Positions 13,793-25,020 of a stretch of 64,000 bases of DNA are shown here, one piece after another; position 1 is the first letter of the stretch, and every line of letters starts with the position of its first letter. The translations under genes and the position numbers were made by a program. The stretch lies in contig JAEVLN010000003.1 in NCBI GenBank assembly GCA_018350325.1, forward strand, positions 2,403,214-2,467,213. The letters are read 5' to 3'. A model generated the notes under the pieces. That model made no database searches. It saw only the letters and a program-made list of their open reading frames with translations, and was not told the origin of the DNA. This stretch comes from Globodera rostochiensis. Its lineage: Eukaryota > Nematoda > Chromadorea > Rhabditida > Heteroderidae.

Positions 13793-16618
13793 ATGGACGT
13801 TGACGGAGCGGCCCAAGATGAAATGGTGGGTGGTGATGAACAGGGAATTGCCGTAAAACGCGCAAAATCGCCAAACAAAAAAGGTGACGGATGGGCCCGG
13901 TTACATTGCGAACTGTCCGACCACCGGAAGTTTGGCCCAACAGAGCGGTGGCAGCAACAACGTCGGCTCCTCCCACCAACAGTACCGGTCCATGTCGCCG
14001 CTGAGCGGCTTGGGAATGTCATCGGCCGGCACTTCCTCGAGCAGTTCGTCCTCGTCCGCCATTCCGATGGACATCAGCATGAGCATGTTGCCCATAGCGG
14101 AGAATTGGTGCAACACGCAGGTGAAGGTGGTCAAGTGAGTGAAGCGCGGGACGGGGAAGAGACCAAACTGAACAACTTTTGCAGGTTCAACTACATGTGG
14201 ACGGTGAGTTGGTGGTCGCGCAGGGCATGTAACTACTCGTTTCAACTAAATTTGCTTCTTTTGTTTTTGAAATGAAAATTTGATTCCGATTCTGAAACGA
14301 CGGAAATGCCAAAATTGTGTTCTATTCAGATAAACAATTTTTCCTTCTGTCGGGAGGAGATGGGCGAAGTGCTGAAGAGTTCGACTTTTAGGTTTTTTTC
14401 AATTCCCCCCCCCCTCTCGCATTTACGCAAATTTTCAGTGCCGGGCCAAACGACAAACTCAAATGGTGCCTGCGCATCAATCCGAAGGGATTGGACGAGG
14501 AGTCGAAGGATTATTTGTCGCTGTATTTGCTGCTCGTCCAGTGCAACAAAACGGAAGTGCGGGCAAAATTCAAATTTTCCATTCTGAACGCAAAACGGGA
14601 GGAGACCAAAGCGATGGGTGAGGGGGGGGGCAATCGAACGTTTTGGTGTTGATCCAATATTAATTTGTTTGGTTTTTCAGAATCGCAAAGGGCGTACAGA
14701 TTTGTGCAGGGCAAAGATTGGGGCTTCAAGAAGTTCATTCGTCGCGACTTTTTGTTGGACGAGCAGAACGGACTTTTGCCTGACGACCGATTGTCAATAT
14801 TTTGTGAAGTTTCCGTCGTCGCCGACACGGTTTGCCCCCCCCCCCAACGTCTGACAAGGCTTTACACTAGACGCACATTGGGCATTATTTATTTGGGGAT
14901 TGGCAAAGAGACAAATTATTTAAAAAAAAGGGCAATCCTAAAGAATGGGGGTCCCTAATCCATACTTTGTTATTTGAGCTAAAAATTAATAGTCCGGGTG
15001 GTTTCGGGGCTGCTGGTCACGAATCTGACCTTAGATTTTGTCAAATCATTGATTTTGTCTAAGATTTTTTTCATCAAGTACTTGATTTTGGTAATAGCTC
15101 ACATTTTCAAAAAAATCTATTTTTTTAGCAAAAACAAACAATCAAACGCATTAATTTGAGTTTTTGGATATCAGATTCAAATTCTACGCATCAGAAAACC
15201 CCGGAAACGACCTTTTTCAACATTTAATGTAAAATTTAGAAAATCGATTTTTTGAAAAATTCGAATTCGGGTCCGGGGTTAGACATCGGGCGAAACGGAG
15301 GTCAGATTCGGATTCTACGTCCCAGAACAGCCCTAAAAACTATTTTTTAACAAATTTATAAGATGTTTTTATTTTTTGGAAAAAAATTAGGGACCCCCAT
15401 TCTTAAGGATTGCCAAAAAATGAAAATGGGAGAAAGTCCTGGAGTTAGCAAAATTAACAATAGTTTGGCGAGAAAAATTTTCAAAAATAAACTCGAAAAT
15501 GCTATTCTTCGAACTTTCGACAAAGCTAGAATTCTTCTCGTTGGCTCTTTTCCGTTTGTTCTTCAAGTCGTACAAATGTTGTTCAGGTCAACGTTACGGG
15601 TCAGTCCAACATGATGCAATTTCGGGTGCCGCCCTGTCGCCTTTCCGATGACATGGGCAGTCTCTTCGAGAAGAGCTTTTTCGCAGATTGCGTCCTTTCC
15701 TCGGGAAGCAAAGAGTTTCAGGTCCGCTTTTGTCTCTGAGAAGGTGTCCATGGGGGACGGGTTCCTGCCGAACTCCTTCACTATGCCGTCTCTCTCTCTC
15801 TCCCGCTTAAATCGTTCAATTGCAGGTGCACAAAGCCGTGTTGGCATGTCGTTCACCGGTGTTTGCCGCAATGTTTGAGCACGGGATGACCGAAGCACAG
15901 AACGACAGAGTGAACATCGAGGACATTGACCCGGAAGCGTTGAAGGAAATGCTGCGATTTATGTGAGTGGTGTAGCATTTTTTTGCGAACAAACACCGAA
16001 TCTCCCAAGGTACACCGGCAACGCGCCGAACTTGGAGAGGATGGCCGACGAACTGCTGGCGGCGGCGGACAAATACCAACTCGAGAGACTAAAGGTGTGT
16101 GACGGGCGGCAATTAGCGCCGGGGGGTTTGACCGGGTTGAGAGGGGGGGGGGGGGCTTATGGAGATGAGCAGGCAACGGCATGGAAATTCTTAACATGCG
16201 ATTTAATTTTACGACAAAAACAGTCTCAACCGGAGAGTGTTAGCCGTTGGATTAATTTTTGATGATCAACCGACACGGTTTTTTCTTTTGCAGGTGATGT
16301 GCGAGCAGTCGCTTTGTTTGTCGCTGACCAACGAGAACGCTTGCGAAACGCTGATTTTGGCCGATTTGCACTCGGCCGAGCATCTGAAGACGCAGGCCAT
16401 TGAATACATCAATTTGCATGCTAATGAGGTTGTTGTTGAAGAATGGGAAGGATCGTTCATTACTCCTTCAATTTGAGGTGATGGAGTCGGACGGGTGGAA
16501 GATACTGGTCAAGGAACATCCGCCGCTTCTGGAGCAAGTGTTCAAGGCACTGGCCACACAGCAAACGCCGCCGATCATCCTAAACCAGCCGCCGAGGAAG
16601 AGGCCGCGACAGTTCTGA
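13793..16618 (+). CDS. SPOP: SPOP-like MATH-BTB substrate adaptor for CUL3 ubiquitin ligase
   Basis: Well-supported exons are the one ending at 14134, then 14185-14203, 14330-14391, 14439-14617, 14681-14829, 15587-15721, 15826-15962, 16010-16094, 16294-16428 and 16478-16618. The MATH domain reads KVVKFNYMWTINNFSFC, then [20 protein letters not shown] and [17 protein letters not shown], almost identical to human SPOP. The BTB domain includes [19 protein letters not shown] and [22 protein letters not shown]. The protein ends PRKRPRQF, matching SPOP's C-terminal basic nuclear signal. The adaptor recruits substrates through MATH and CUL3 through BTB. The N terminus is unresolved: an ATG at 13793 opens one frame and a Ser-rich stretch from 13884 lies in another, so either a small intron or a one-base error in the A run at 13877-13882 is involved. 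A 484-bp fold-back element sits in the large intron. Confidence 0.92.
14931..15414. mobile_element. Fold-back element in the large SPOP intron
   Basis: The ends are inverted copies of about 30 bp, beginning GGCAATCCT and running through AATGGGGGTCCCTAAT. Further inward, a second inverted match includes GAATCTGACC. There is no coding capacity. The flanks are A-rich, so a target duplication cannot be called. Confidence 0.6.
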
Positions 16619-16722
16619 GGGCGTGACACAAAACACAACAGCGACACAAACAAAACCAAAACAAACTAACAACAACAGCATATACAAAAACGGACCACAT
16701 TAATTGTTGTGATATAAAAAAG

Positions 16723-16728
16723 AATAAA
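16723..16728 (+). terminator. Polyadenylation signal of the SPOP gene
   Basis: An AATAAA hexamer lies 105 bp after the SPOP stop codon, just before the fold-back element that starts at 16742. Confidence 0.6.
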
Positions 16729-16741
16729 GGCGTTTTGCGCG

Positions 16742-18236
16742 ATGGAGTTTAGATAGCACGCTCGAAATTCGACAATTCATATACCAATCGATTCCGCTCA
16801 TCGAGCTGAGCACGAATCTGCAAAAAATTTTCTGCGGAAACTACTTTGAAAAAAGTTATGGCCCCTCAAAGTTGGCCAAAAACCATAGCGGGGACCCTTT
16901 TGGTCAACATTTTTGGAAATTTTTTTCGTCAGACTTCTTTCTCCGTCTCGCCCCACTACTTGCTCCGTTAAAAGTCGCTTTTTCCTTAATTAAAAAATTT
17001 TAAACCGGTTCAAAAACCGTTTTAATTTCTCAATTTTTAGTTTCTAATAGACCCGGTCGAGACGAGATTCTCGAGAAATCTCGACCTCGAGATCTCGTCT
17101 CGAATAAAACCGATTTTTCGAGACCCGAGATTTTTCGAGAATCTCGACCTCGAGATCTCGCTCGAAAGAAGCTCGAGACTCTCGATCTCGACTTCAAAAA
17201 TTTTTCATGAAAACAGTGCTTTTCTTAACAAAGATTGCCGATTTTTGTAAAAAATTCCCCCGGCGTTGTCTGTCGGCACCGCCGGACATACTCCATTTTG
17301 GCTGCAAATCTCTTAACAAATTGAGTTAAAAATTCAAAATGTTCTCGGCGGCGCCTATCGGCACCGCCGAACCTCCTCTCACTCCCAAAAGTTAATAAAT
17401 TTCTCAATTTGAAAAATTTCTTAAAAAATGTTTAAAAAATTCGAAATTTTCTCACCGGCTCTTTCATTTCGCCACTAATACCGTATTTCCTCTAATAATA
17501 GACCCCCCTCAATTAGTAGGCCCCCCTCTAATAATAGACCCCTTTGGAGGTGGGTTGAACAATAATAGACCCGGGTCTATTATTAAAGGAAATACGGTAG
17601 GTCAAGCCCAGCTTCACTGTCCTTATTTTACAAAATTTTCGATGGCACCCCTACACTATATTTATTCCCTCACCATTGAATTTCTTTTGATTTCAAAACC
17701 TTGGAACACAGGCTAACACTTATATTTCGTGACCAAATTTTGCAGACATGCTTTTAGTGCTCCCTTCTTACCCGTACAAAATTTGGTGGAGTTTCTAAAA
17801 ATTTTGGGAAAAAATTATATTTTCATCAAAAATCTCGAATCTCGACTGTTCCGGCTCGAGATTTTTCGAGAATCTCGACCTCGAGATCTCGTCTCGAACA
17901 AAACGGAATTTTCGAGATTTTTCGAGACCCGAGATTTTTTCGAGAACCTCGTCTCGAGTCTCGCTCGAAGCTCAAGTCCGGGCTCTAGCTTCTATTGAAG
18001 AATTCGTAATCAGGGCATGAAATAACATATTTTCAGACCATTTTTAGAATAAAAAATTTTTCAAAAATTTTGACCAAAAGGGTCCCTCCCTATGGTTTTT
18101 GGCCAACTTTGAGTGGCCATAACTTTCTTCAAAGTGGTTTCCGCAGAAAATTTTTTGCAGATTCGTGCGTTGGGCTTAGAGAGTAGTCGATTGGTATATG
18201 AATTGTCGAATTTCGAGCGTGTTACCTAAACTCCAT
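16742..18236. mobile_element. 1.5 kb fold-back element with ~190-bp inverted arms
   Basis: The left arm (about 16742-16930) starts ATGGAGTTTAG. It is repeated in inverted orientation at about 18050-18236 with only scattered mismatches; shared words include GAAATTCGACAATTCATATA and AGTTATGGCC. No transposase frame exists between the arms. The interior contains two blocks of CTCGAGA palindromes (about 17055-17190 and 17835-17980), a TA-flanked MITE and two GC-rich hairpin motifs. No clear target duplication was seen. Confidence 0.75.
17481..17597. mobile_element. MITE with CCGTATTTCC ends and TA target duplication
   Basis: The 117-bp element has about 25-bp inverted ends reading CCGTATTTCCTCTAATAATA and is flanked by TA on both sides (17479-17480 and 17598-17599), as for Tc1/mariner-type insertions. 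It is nested in the 1.5 kb fold-back element. A relative lies at 31084-31181. Confidence 0.75.
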
Positions 18237-18267
18237 TTTAGCCTTATGCTCAACCAGGGGTTTGAAC

Positions 18268-19527
18268 CAGGGATGGGCGGAAATTTATTTTCAAAAAACG
18301 GAAATATTTTTTTAACGGAAAACGTTAAACGGAAAAAAAGGGCCAAAAAACAACGGAAAAACGGAAAACGGAAAAATTTTCAAATAAAATAAAAAAATTA
18401 TTTTTTTTTTAAAATAATTTATTTAATAAATATTTTTTGAAATATTAACAGTCAGGCGCGTATGCAGGGGGGGGCAGGGGGGGGGGCAAGCCCCCCCCCC
18501 GAAATGTTTTTAGAGAAAAAAAAACAAGAGGGGGGACCCTTTTGTTTTACACTTTTACAATTTTTTGGCCAATTTTCTTAACAAATTGTCATCAAAAATC
18601 CAAAAAATTTTCTCGGCGGCGCCTATCGGCACCGCCGACCCCCCCCCCCCCCAACGGTAAAGCAGAATACGCAAAAAAAAATTACATTTTTGAAAATTTC
18701 TTAACAAAAATGGAGTAAAAACGGAAAATGCACCCCCTAAAATCGAACATTTTTTTGGAAAAATTGCTTAACAAAAATGCAATAAAAAGGGAAAAATACA
18801 CCCCTAAGAACTGCCCCCCCCCGGAAATTTTTTCTGGATACGCGCCTGTTAACAGTAATTATTTTTTTAAATTTTGAAGGATGTCTTTTTTTCAGCGGCC
18901 TTCTAAATCTATTTTAGGCTTTTGGGTGGGGGGGGGGGAGGGGTCGGCGGTGCCGATAGGCGCCGCCGGAGAAAATTTTGAAATTTTCGACTCAATTTGT
19001 TAAGGATTTGCAACCAAAATTTTAAAAAATTCGGCAATTTTTGAAGCTTATTAGGAGTGGTAAGGGTCCGGCGGCGCCGATAGGCGCCGCCGGAAGAATT
19101 TTTTTAAAAAACTTAACAAGATTTGTTAAGAAAATTGCTCCAAAAATGAAAATGCAAAACAAAATCCCCCAAATGTTTTTTGATTTCGTCCAACAAAAAA
19201 TGAATGAAAAGCTTGTGAATTGTCATCTAAAATGTTTGTTTTTTAATTGGAAAAAAGTTAAAAAGAATTTTTAAAAACTATTTAACCACCGTAATTGTAC
19301 AGAAAATAAGAAATAATCACTGACACAGTCGGGGATCTGAACCCCCACCCACACTTATCTCCCCGCACCAACCACTCATCATTACACCACAACCAAACAG
19401 CATCCCAATCCTCCAAAAATCCCATTCTTAGGGGTGTATATTTTTTCCACTTTTTTCCGTTAAAAAGGGCATTTTAACGGAAAACGGAAAAAAAGGCCCA
19501 AAAACAACGGAATTCCGTCCATCACTG
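18268..19527. mobile_element. hAT-type non-autonomous element (outer)
   Basis: The ends are CAGGGATGGGCGGAA on the left and the complement of CAGTGATGGACGGAA on the right, matching the CAGNG start of hAT termini. The 8-bp direct repeat GTTTGAAC flanks the element (18260-18267 and 19528-19535). Sub-terminal sequence is A-rich with repeated ACGGAAAAC words on both arms. It contains a second hAT-type element. No transposase frame is visible. Confidence 0.85.
18453..18848. mobile_element. hAT-type MITE nested inside the outer element
   Basis: The termini read CAGGCGCGTATGCAG on the left and the complement of CAGGCGCGTATCCAG on the right. The flanking 8-bp duplication is TTAACAGT (18445-18452 and 18849-18856), a perfect match. 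The 396-bp interior has G and C homopolymers and one GC-rich hairpin copy. The nesting shows this insertion is younger than its host element. Confidence 0.88.
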
Positions 19528-19808
19528 GTTTGAACCATAAACTAAGGATTCAGTGCACAAAACAAGATTTGAAGAAAATAAAGCTCCCAGAAGGCTTTGC
19601 AACATTTTTTTGTCAAAGAACGCGTTAATTTTTGCATTAAATTTAAAAGTTGCTGTGCATCAGACAATAACAATGTCGAACACATCAATTTCCCGCGGGG
19701 CGATCGTTCATTATTCCCCAAAATTTAGGTGATACCCCGATGATTAACAATTAAATCGGAAAAACTGAAAGGAATACACGGTTTGACAAAATTCGTCTTG
19801 TCTTCGCC

Positions 19809-20362
19809 TCACGGAGTCCACTAAATTTGTTGAGATAAACATTTAAAAATTCACTTCAAAACTTACCGAGACTTCATGGCATTTGTTGTCCGTGCAGCCT
19901 GCCTAAAAAATATGATTTGCAAAAAACAAATGGCTAAAAATAAAAAGGCTTACATGGAAATGAATTGTCTGGTCAACTCGATAAGCGCATTTGGGGTTTA
20001 CGCGGCGGCGACCCTGCTGAATATTCAGCATTGTTTTATGCGTAGCCTCAATGACAGCCGCAGCTTCGCACACTTTAACCGCTTCATCAACCATAAGATT
20101 TACATCAACCACTGGCGGCTGTGCGTCGCGAAGATAAATTAAGAGATGAGTACGAAGACCGGAGCTCAACTATCATTTGAGATTGAGACGATTTATTTGA
20201 AATTTTAAAACTTACAGTCACAACATTTGCGTTCGTGTCTGCCTCGATTGCGTTAATCAACTCTGCGAGCGTGTGGGTGTGGTTGCCGTGATAATCAAAG
20301 TCCGTAAATGATGCCGCCGACGACGCCGAAGAAGCGGGAGGCGTCGGATGGTGTTCGGCCAT
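19809..20362 (-). CDS. Unrecognised 136-residue protein
   Basis: Four exons at 20216-20362, 19954-20169, 19867-19902 and 19809-19820 have GT-AG introns, all in phase 0, and encode 136 residues. The N terminus is MAEHHPTPPASSASSAAS, followed by a predicted helical part (HTLAELINAIEADTNANVV, then LRTHLLIYLRDAQPP and VNLMVDEAVKVCEAAAVIEA). The C terminus is Cys/His-rich (AGCTDNKCHEVSWTP). I do not recognise the family; there is no signal peptide and no membrane span. It lies 470 bp downstream of pescadillo on the same strand. The consistent splice phases and helical character support a real gene, but the last two tiny exons are uncertain. Confidence 0.5.
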
Positions 20363-20833
20363 TTAATGTGTAATAAGTAATGTGCTAAATTAAATTTTGA
20401 ACAGTCGGAAACACTCATAAATTCATCAGCGAAGTTTTAGAAACTACAAATAATCCTAGCCCAAAATAACAATCGCTATCCCTATATTAATATATAATTT
20501 GAATATTCACTTTTGCATTTATTATTGACAACCAGGGCTCGCAGATGAAAATTTTCAAATTTAGGCGATACCCCCGATGATTTTGGACCTTTTCGAGGTT
20601 TGTAAAGACAAAAGCTTTAGTGATTGGTGGTCCTGCACAAAAAAAACATTCATCGTCCCCAATTTTATGGGTACGCCTCGAACAAATCTGTTTGGTCACA
20701 CTTTATTAATCAACATCAAACAAAGTGACAAAAAAGAAACAGTAAAATGCGCCGGAGGGGGTGCCTAAAACAACTCGGCATTTCCACAAAGGCTCGTCCA
20801 AAAAATAGTGAGAGGGTGTCGACATGTCATCAA

Positions 20834-23276
20834 TCATCCGGCCTTTTCGGTGCCATTCCCCTCGCTCCTCGTCAGTTTTGCCCGCTTCTCCGCCAGTTTG
20901 TTTGCTTCTTGCGCCTTCCTCTTCAGCCCGTACTTGATCTTCCCGTACACCCTTCGGTGCTTCTTCGCCACCATCATCTCGCGCAGCTTCAGATTGTGCC
21001 CCTGGGGTAACACAAAAGTGCCCAAATCCGTCTCCCAATCCCTCCCCCACAATCGACGGCATTTTCACTCACCTCCGCGTTTATTTGCTTCTGCCGACTT
21101 TCCTTGTGCACCTTCGACTTTTGTACGGCCATTGCCGTCGCTTCGCTTTTCCCCGCCTCTTTCTTCTTTTTGTTGCTGCCATTTTTGGGCTCGACGGATT
21201 TTGCCCCCAAAAATGCGGTGATGTCTGAAATATGGGCACATAAATGTTTGGTAAAAGCATCCTTCCCACTCCCAAAATTGGATCTCCCCATCACATCATC
21301 AATCAAAATCGGGGTAATTAACTTGCTTCAACTTTAATCTATTCAGACATTCTTAAAGCCACTCGAAAATGCTTCAACTTAATGTTAGCTCGCTTAAGTT
21401 GAAGCAGTTGTTGGTGATGAACCGAGTTCTGTTTTGGTAAAAGCACCGTCCCACGTCAAAAATTTGGTACCGCAATTTTCCTTCGCCTGCTCTATTCTCT
21501 CCAGGGGCACGTAACGGTCGGGGCCGTCAAAATGTTCCTCCACAAACGGCGAAAGATGCGGCGGAAGTGTGGCCATTGGCGCATAATTCACAGACGGCAA
21601 AATGCGACGTGAATTGAAGCAGTCGAAGACCCATTGAGGCTGAACGTAAACTCTGAAAAATCGGTTTCCGCCGAATTGGGAGAGTGTCAAAATGAAAGGA
21701 CCTGTTAATGTTAGTCCTCTCCACATTTCTGTCCACAATTTGGTGGGTGATCAATTCACTGGACTCATCAACGGAGCTTGGAGAGCATCCCTCCCAACAG
21801 ACAAAGCCTCCACTGAAAGTGTCATAAATGATCAATTTTATTCGTCGTTTTTAATTATTACCAAGACCGAATTACAAAAGCGAGCGGCTCTTTCGGCACT
21901 TCTCTGTTCAGAAAGAATTTGAATTTGGCGAAAAGCGTTTTCAAAGCCTCCGCCTGGCGAAGTTTCTCCGCCAAAGAGTCGCCGTCGTCAATTTGGTCAT
22001 CCGCAAAAGTGTCAATTGGCGCACAATCGGCGTCCGATTTGTCCGTCCGTTTGAGCGGAAATGCCAGCGAATAAACGCGCTCGTCCAAATCATTTGAACG
22101 CTCAAAAAAATCTGAAAAAAATAATTTTGCTGAAAAAACATTCAAATCACACAAACAAACAGCCGATGTTAATGTACAAAAAGCACTTACATTCGTTTTC
22201 CGGTGGCAATTGGCGGTGAAGTTGTGGAGGATAAAAGAGCCCCAACGCTTTGAAAAGGCGGTAGTTGACAAAGGAAAGCATGCAAACGTAAAAGTCCACA
22301 AAATTGGCCATAACCTAACAAAATAATTTTTTGCTCAAAAACAATCCAAGCGGGGAATCTATTTAGATCACGCTTCCCCCCCCCCCACTCCTCGTATTTC
22401 TTAATAATTTTATTTTGAATACCGAAAAGTCCAATTCATTGGCGCGCCCCACGGCGCGTTCATGACCGACCACCCACGTGACGCGCTCGCCCATAATCTC
22501 TGCTTGGTAGTAAACGCCTTTGATGGAGATGAACACCTAAATTAATTTAATTGACCCATTCACAACCCAATTTTGAGATACTTTTCTTAGCGCGTTGGCC
22601 TCGATGACGTAGTGCATGAATTCGGTGACCGTCCGCCGGCATTGGTTGATGGTCCTCAGAGGCGCAATTTTTGACTGTGTCAGTGCCGCAAACGAAAAGC
22701 AAAGACACAGCGCGTCGTCCATGTCCCGAAGAGCGGAAACAAACGTCGGAAACCTTCATAATGAGGGGAACGAACGAATCCGTCTTTTGTCTCCATTTTT
22801 TGTGGAGAAACCTTTCCCTGACTAAATGGTCGTAGGTGAACGTCGGCCTGGACTGGAGGAGACCGTCCAGCTTCAAATTGTCCCTTTTGGCCCGAGCACG
22901 TGTGATTCTTCTCAAGAAAATCTGGAACCCAATTCGTCAAGGTTAAGCCAAACGGGCGGACAACAACAGAAGCATCACTTTGTACTCCCTGAATTTGTTA
23001 AGGAGAGGCTCTTGCGCGAGAAAGTTGATGTCCTTCAGATGGTAGAAGATTTTGTGCTCACTGCTGCCCCCTTTGTTCGCCTTCTTGACTTTGTTTGGTT
23101 CCCGGGGATAAATCCCTTTCAGAATGCACAACCGCCGAAAGTCTTTCAAATTCACTTGCAACTTCTTTAGTGCCTTCTTTCGCGAAACAAAGACACGAGC
23201 AGTCCCCCGGTCAAACTAAACTATTGAAAGTAACTGTTTATGGTAGTTTAGTTACCTTTCTCTTTATCTTCTTCAT
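20834..23276 (-). CDS. lpd-7: Pescadillo, ribosome biogenesis factor of the PeBoW complex
   Basis: Eleven exons from 23256-23276 to 20834-21001 sum to 562 codons plus stop; human PES1 has 588 residues. With BOP1 and WDR12, pescadillo is needed for maturation of 28S/5.8S rRNA and 60S subunits in the nucleolus. The N-terminal domain reads [16 protein letters not shown] and NKFREYKV, followed by [13 protein letters not shown] and [33 protein letters not shown] leads into the BRCT domain (HQIVDR, then [18 protein letters not shown]). The C-terminal helix contains [19 protein letters not shown]. Exon boundaries were chosen to keep the family alignment unbroken and all phases agree. The long acidic linker of vertebrate PES1 is short here. 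The gene is divergent from rpl-9, with about 500 bp between the starts. Confidence 0.95.
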
Positions 23277-23784
23277 TTTTTCCTTGGAAAAAACAAGCGA
23301 TTGATGAAGAAGCAACTTAAATTAAACTTGGATCAGTTTTAGCTCACTCAGAGTTAGGACTTGGCTCAAAAACAAAATTTTCTTATTCCTTTTTTTTTGC
23401 ACAAATCCTAGAAAATAACTTTTTCTTTTTCTTGGCGTTTTGTTTAAAAAAGCAGAAAGAAATGTAACAATTTGAGACTCGGACTTTATTTTCTAGAGTT
23501 TTATGTCGACAAGTTTAGAACTTTGTTAGTCAAACAAATCGAAAATCTTGGTACGATTCTTCCGTATAATTTTAGAAAACCATAACTTTTGACATCCTTG
23601 AAACGAGCTCTCAAATTGTATTGTGGCCGACCAAAATACGTAAATACCAATTTTTGGTAAAAACCACAATTATTTTCTGAGTTCTGGCACCAAAAAAACG
23701 TTCTATCATACAAAATGCTATATTTTCGATTAACTTTATAAACACTTTGTTTCAGAAACATAGCTTTTAGACAGTTGTGAGAAA
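23277..23784. promoter_or_regulatory. Shared 5' region of divergent pescadillo and rpl-9
   Basis: This 508-bp AT-rich gap separates two genes transcribed away from each other, both of them ribosome-related. No specific motif could be named. The role as a shared promoter is inferred from the layout only. Confidence 0.35.
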
Positions 23785-25020
23785 ATGAAGCTTATTGAAT
23801 CCAGCGACACCGTCAAATTTCCCGACAATATCACATTTGCTCTGAACAATCGCGTTGTGACTGTGAAGGGACCGCGCGGGGCGCTCAAGCGCGACTTCCG
23901 TCATCTTAGCATCGAAATCGTCCGAGAAGGCACGAAGATGCTCCGTGTGAGGAAATGGTTCGGCGTCCGAAAGGAATTGGCCGCAATTCGCACGGTCTGC
24001 TCCCACATCGAGAACATGATCAAGGGAGTCACTGTCGGCTTTCGATACAAAATGCGTTCCGTTTACGCGCATTTTCCGATCAACATCACACTGCAGGAGA
24101 AGGGCACCGTTATTGAGGTACGATTAATGCAAATATTTTTGGATAAAACGAATTGGGCTAGTACAATTGGCCCCTTAGTGCCGTTTGGGCATGTCACGAG
24201 CGTTCGTTTGGCTCTACGTTTAGATTAGATTATATGTTAAAGGAAGATTAACTGGTACGAAACGAAAAAATGGAAGAATGGAGCGAAGAATTAAAAGCTA
24301 ATTTGAGTTAACCGCCTGCTTCTTTCAAGTTTAAAAATAGTTGGTAGGACTAGATGATTGAAGGTTTGTTATCTTTTTTGTTAATTTCTTTCGAATATGT
24401 TTAATAAAGGAGGGAATTTTGAGAAAGCCGGGCTCGGATTCTCATCTCAGACGTACCGGGCGCGGCAAAACAAATTCGAATCCGCTAATAAGCCGATAGT
24501 CGGCATTTTTGGTTTTCGGTTCTTTCGTTTTTCAAGTGATTGGGTGCATTTTAATATTACCAAAACAAAAAATGTCGGGCATATCCTAGCAAATACTCGC
24601 AGATTATTAGGTCCACTCGCTGATCGTGAGACAACATAGCATATTAGCGTTCGGAAAACGAATTAGATTAGATTCTTTTAAATTTTTCGATTTTAATTGC
24701 CACAAGTTTCTATGCATTTCTTCTACAGATACGCAACTTTTTGGGGGAGAAAATTGTTCGGCGTGTGGGTCTGCCCGATGGCGTCAGCGCGTTCATGTCC
24801 ACCAAACAGAAGGACGAGCTGATCATCGACGGCAATGACATCCAGAAGGTCTCTCAAGCCGGTGAGTGATTCAAACAAACGATGCGCTTATTCGGCTCTA
24901 AAACTTAAAACTTCAGCCGCTCGCATTCAACAATCGACGTCGGTCAAGAACAAGGACATTCGGAAGTTCTTGGACGGCATTTACGTTTCAGAAAAGGTAT
25001 CCATCGCCTCCGAGGAATAA
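23785..25020 (+). CDS. rpl-9: 60S ribosomal protein L9 (uL6)
   Basis: Three exons at 23785-24117, 24729-24861 and 24917-25020 encode 189 residues (human RPL9 has 192). The protein starts [16 protein letters not shown] and contains [35 protein letters not shown] and [10 protein letters not shown], then [19 protein letters not shown] and the conserved end [13 protein letters not shown]. It sits near the sarcin-ricin loop and the GTPase centre of the large subunit. The first intron is unusually long for this window (611 bp). I looked for a snoRNA in it and found no convincing box C/D or H/ACA element. An AATAAA lies at 25212-25217. Confidence 0.97.

Larger units (their letters stand above)
17260..19093. 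repeat. Dispersed GC-rich hairpin motif, five copies
   Basis: A 22-26 bp near-palindrome with core GGCGGCGCCTATCGGCACC occurs at about 17260-17285, 17346-17370, 18613-18638, 18944-18970 and 19069-19093. Copies occur in both orientations. Each stands out from strongly AT-rich flanks that also share words such as CTTAACAAATT. Each copy can fold into a stem of about ten base pairs with a small TAT-type loop. Confidence 0.75.

Noticed and set aside
24118..24728. Possible snoRNA in the long first intron of rpl-9
   Set aside because: Ribosomal protein introns often host snoRNAs, but I found no box C plus box D pair and only a weak ACA-ended hairpin near 24600-24640.
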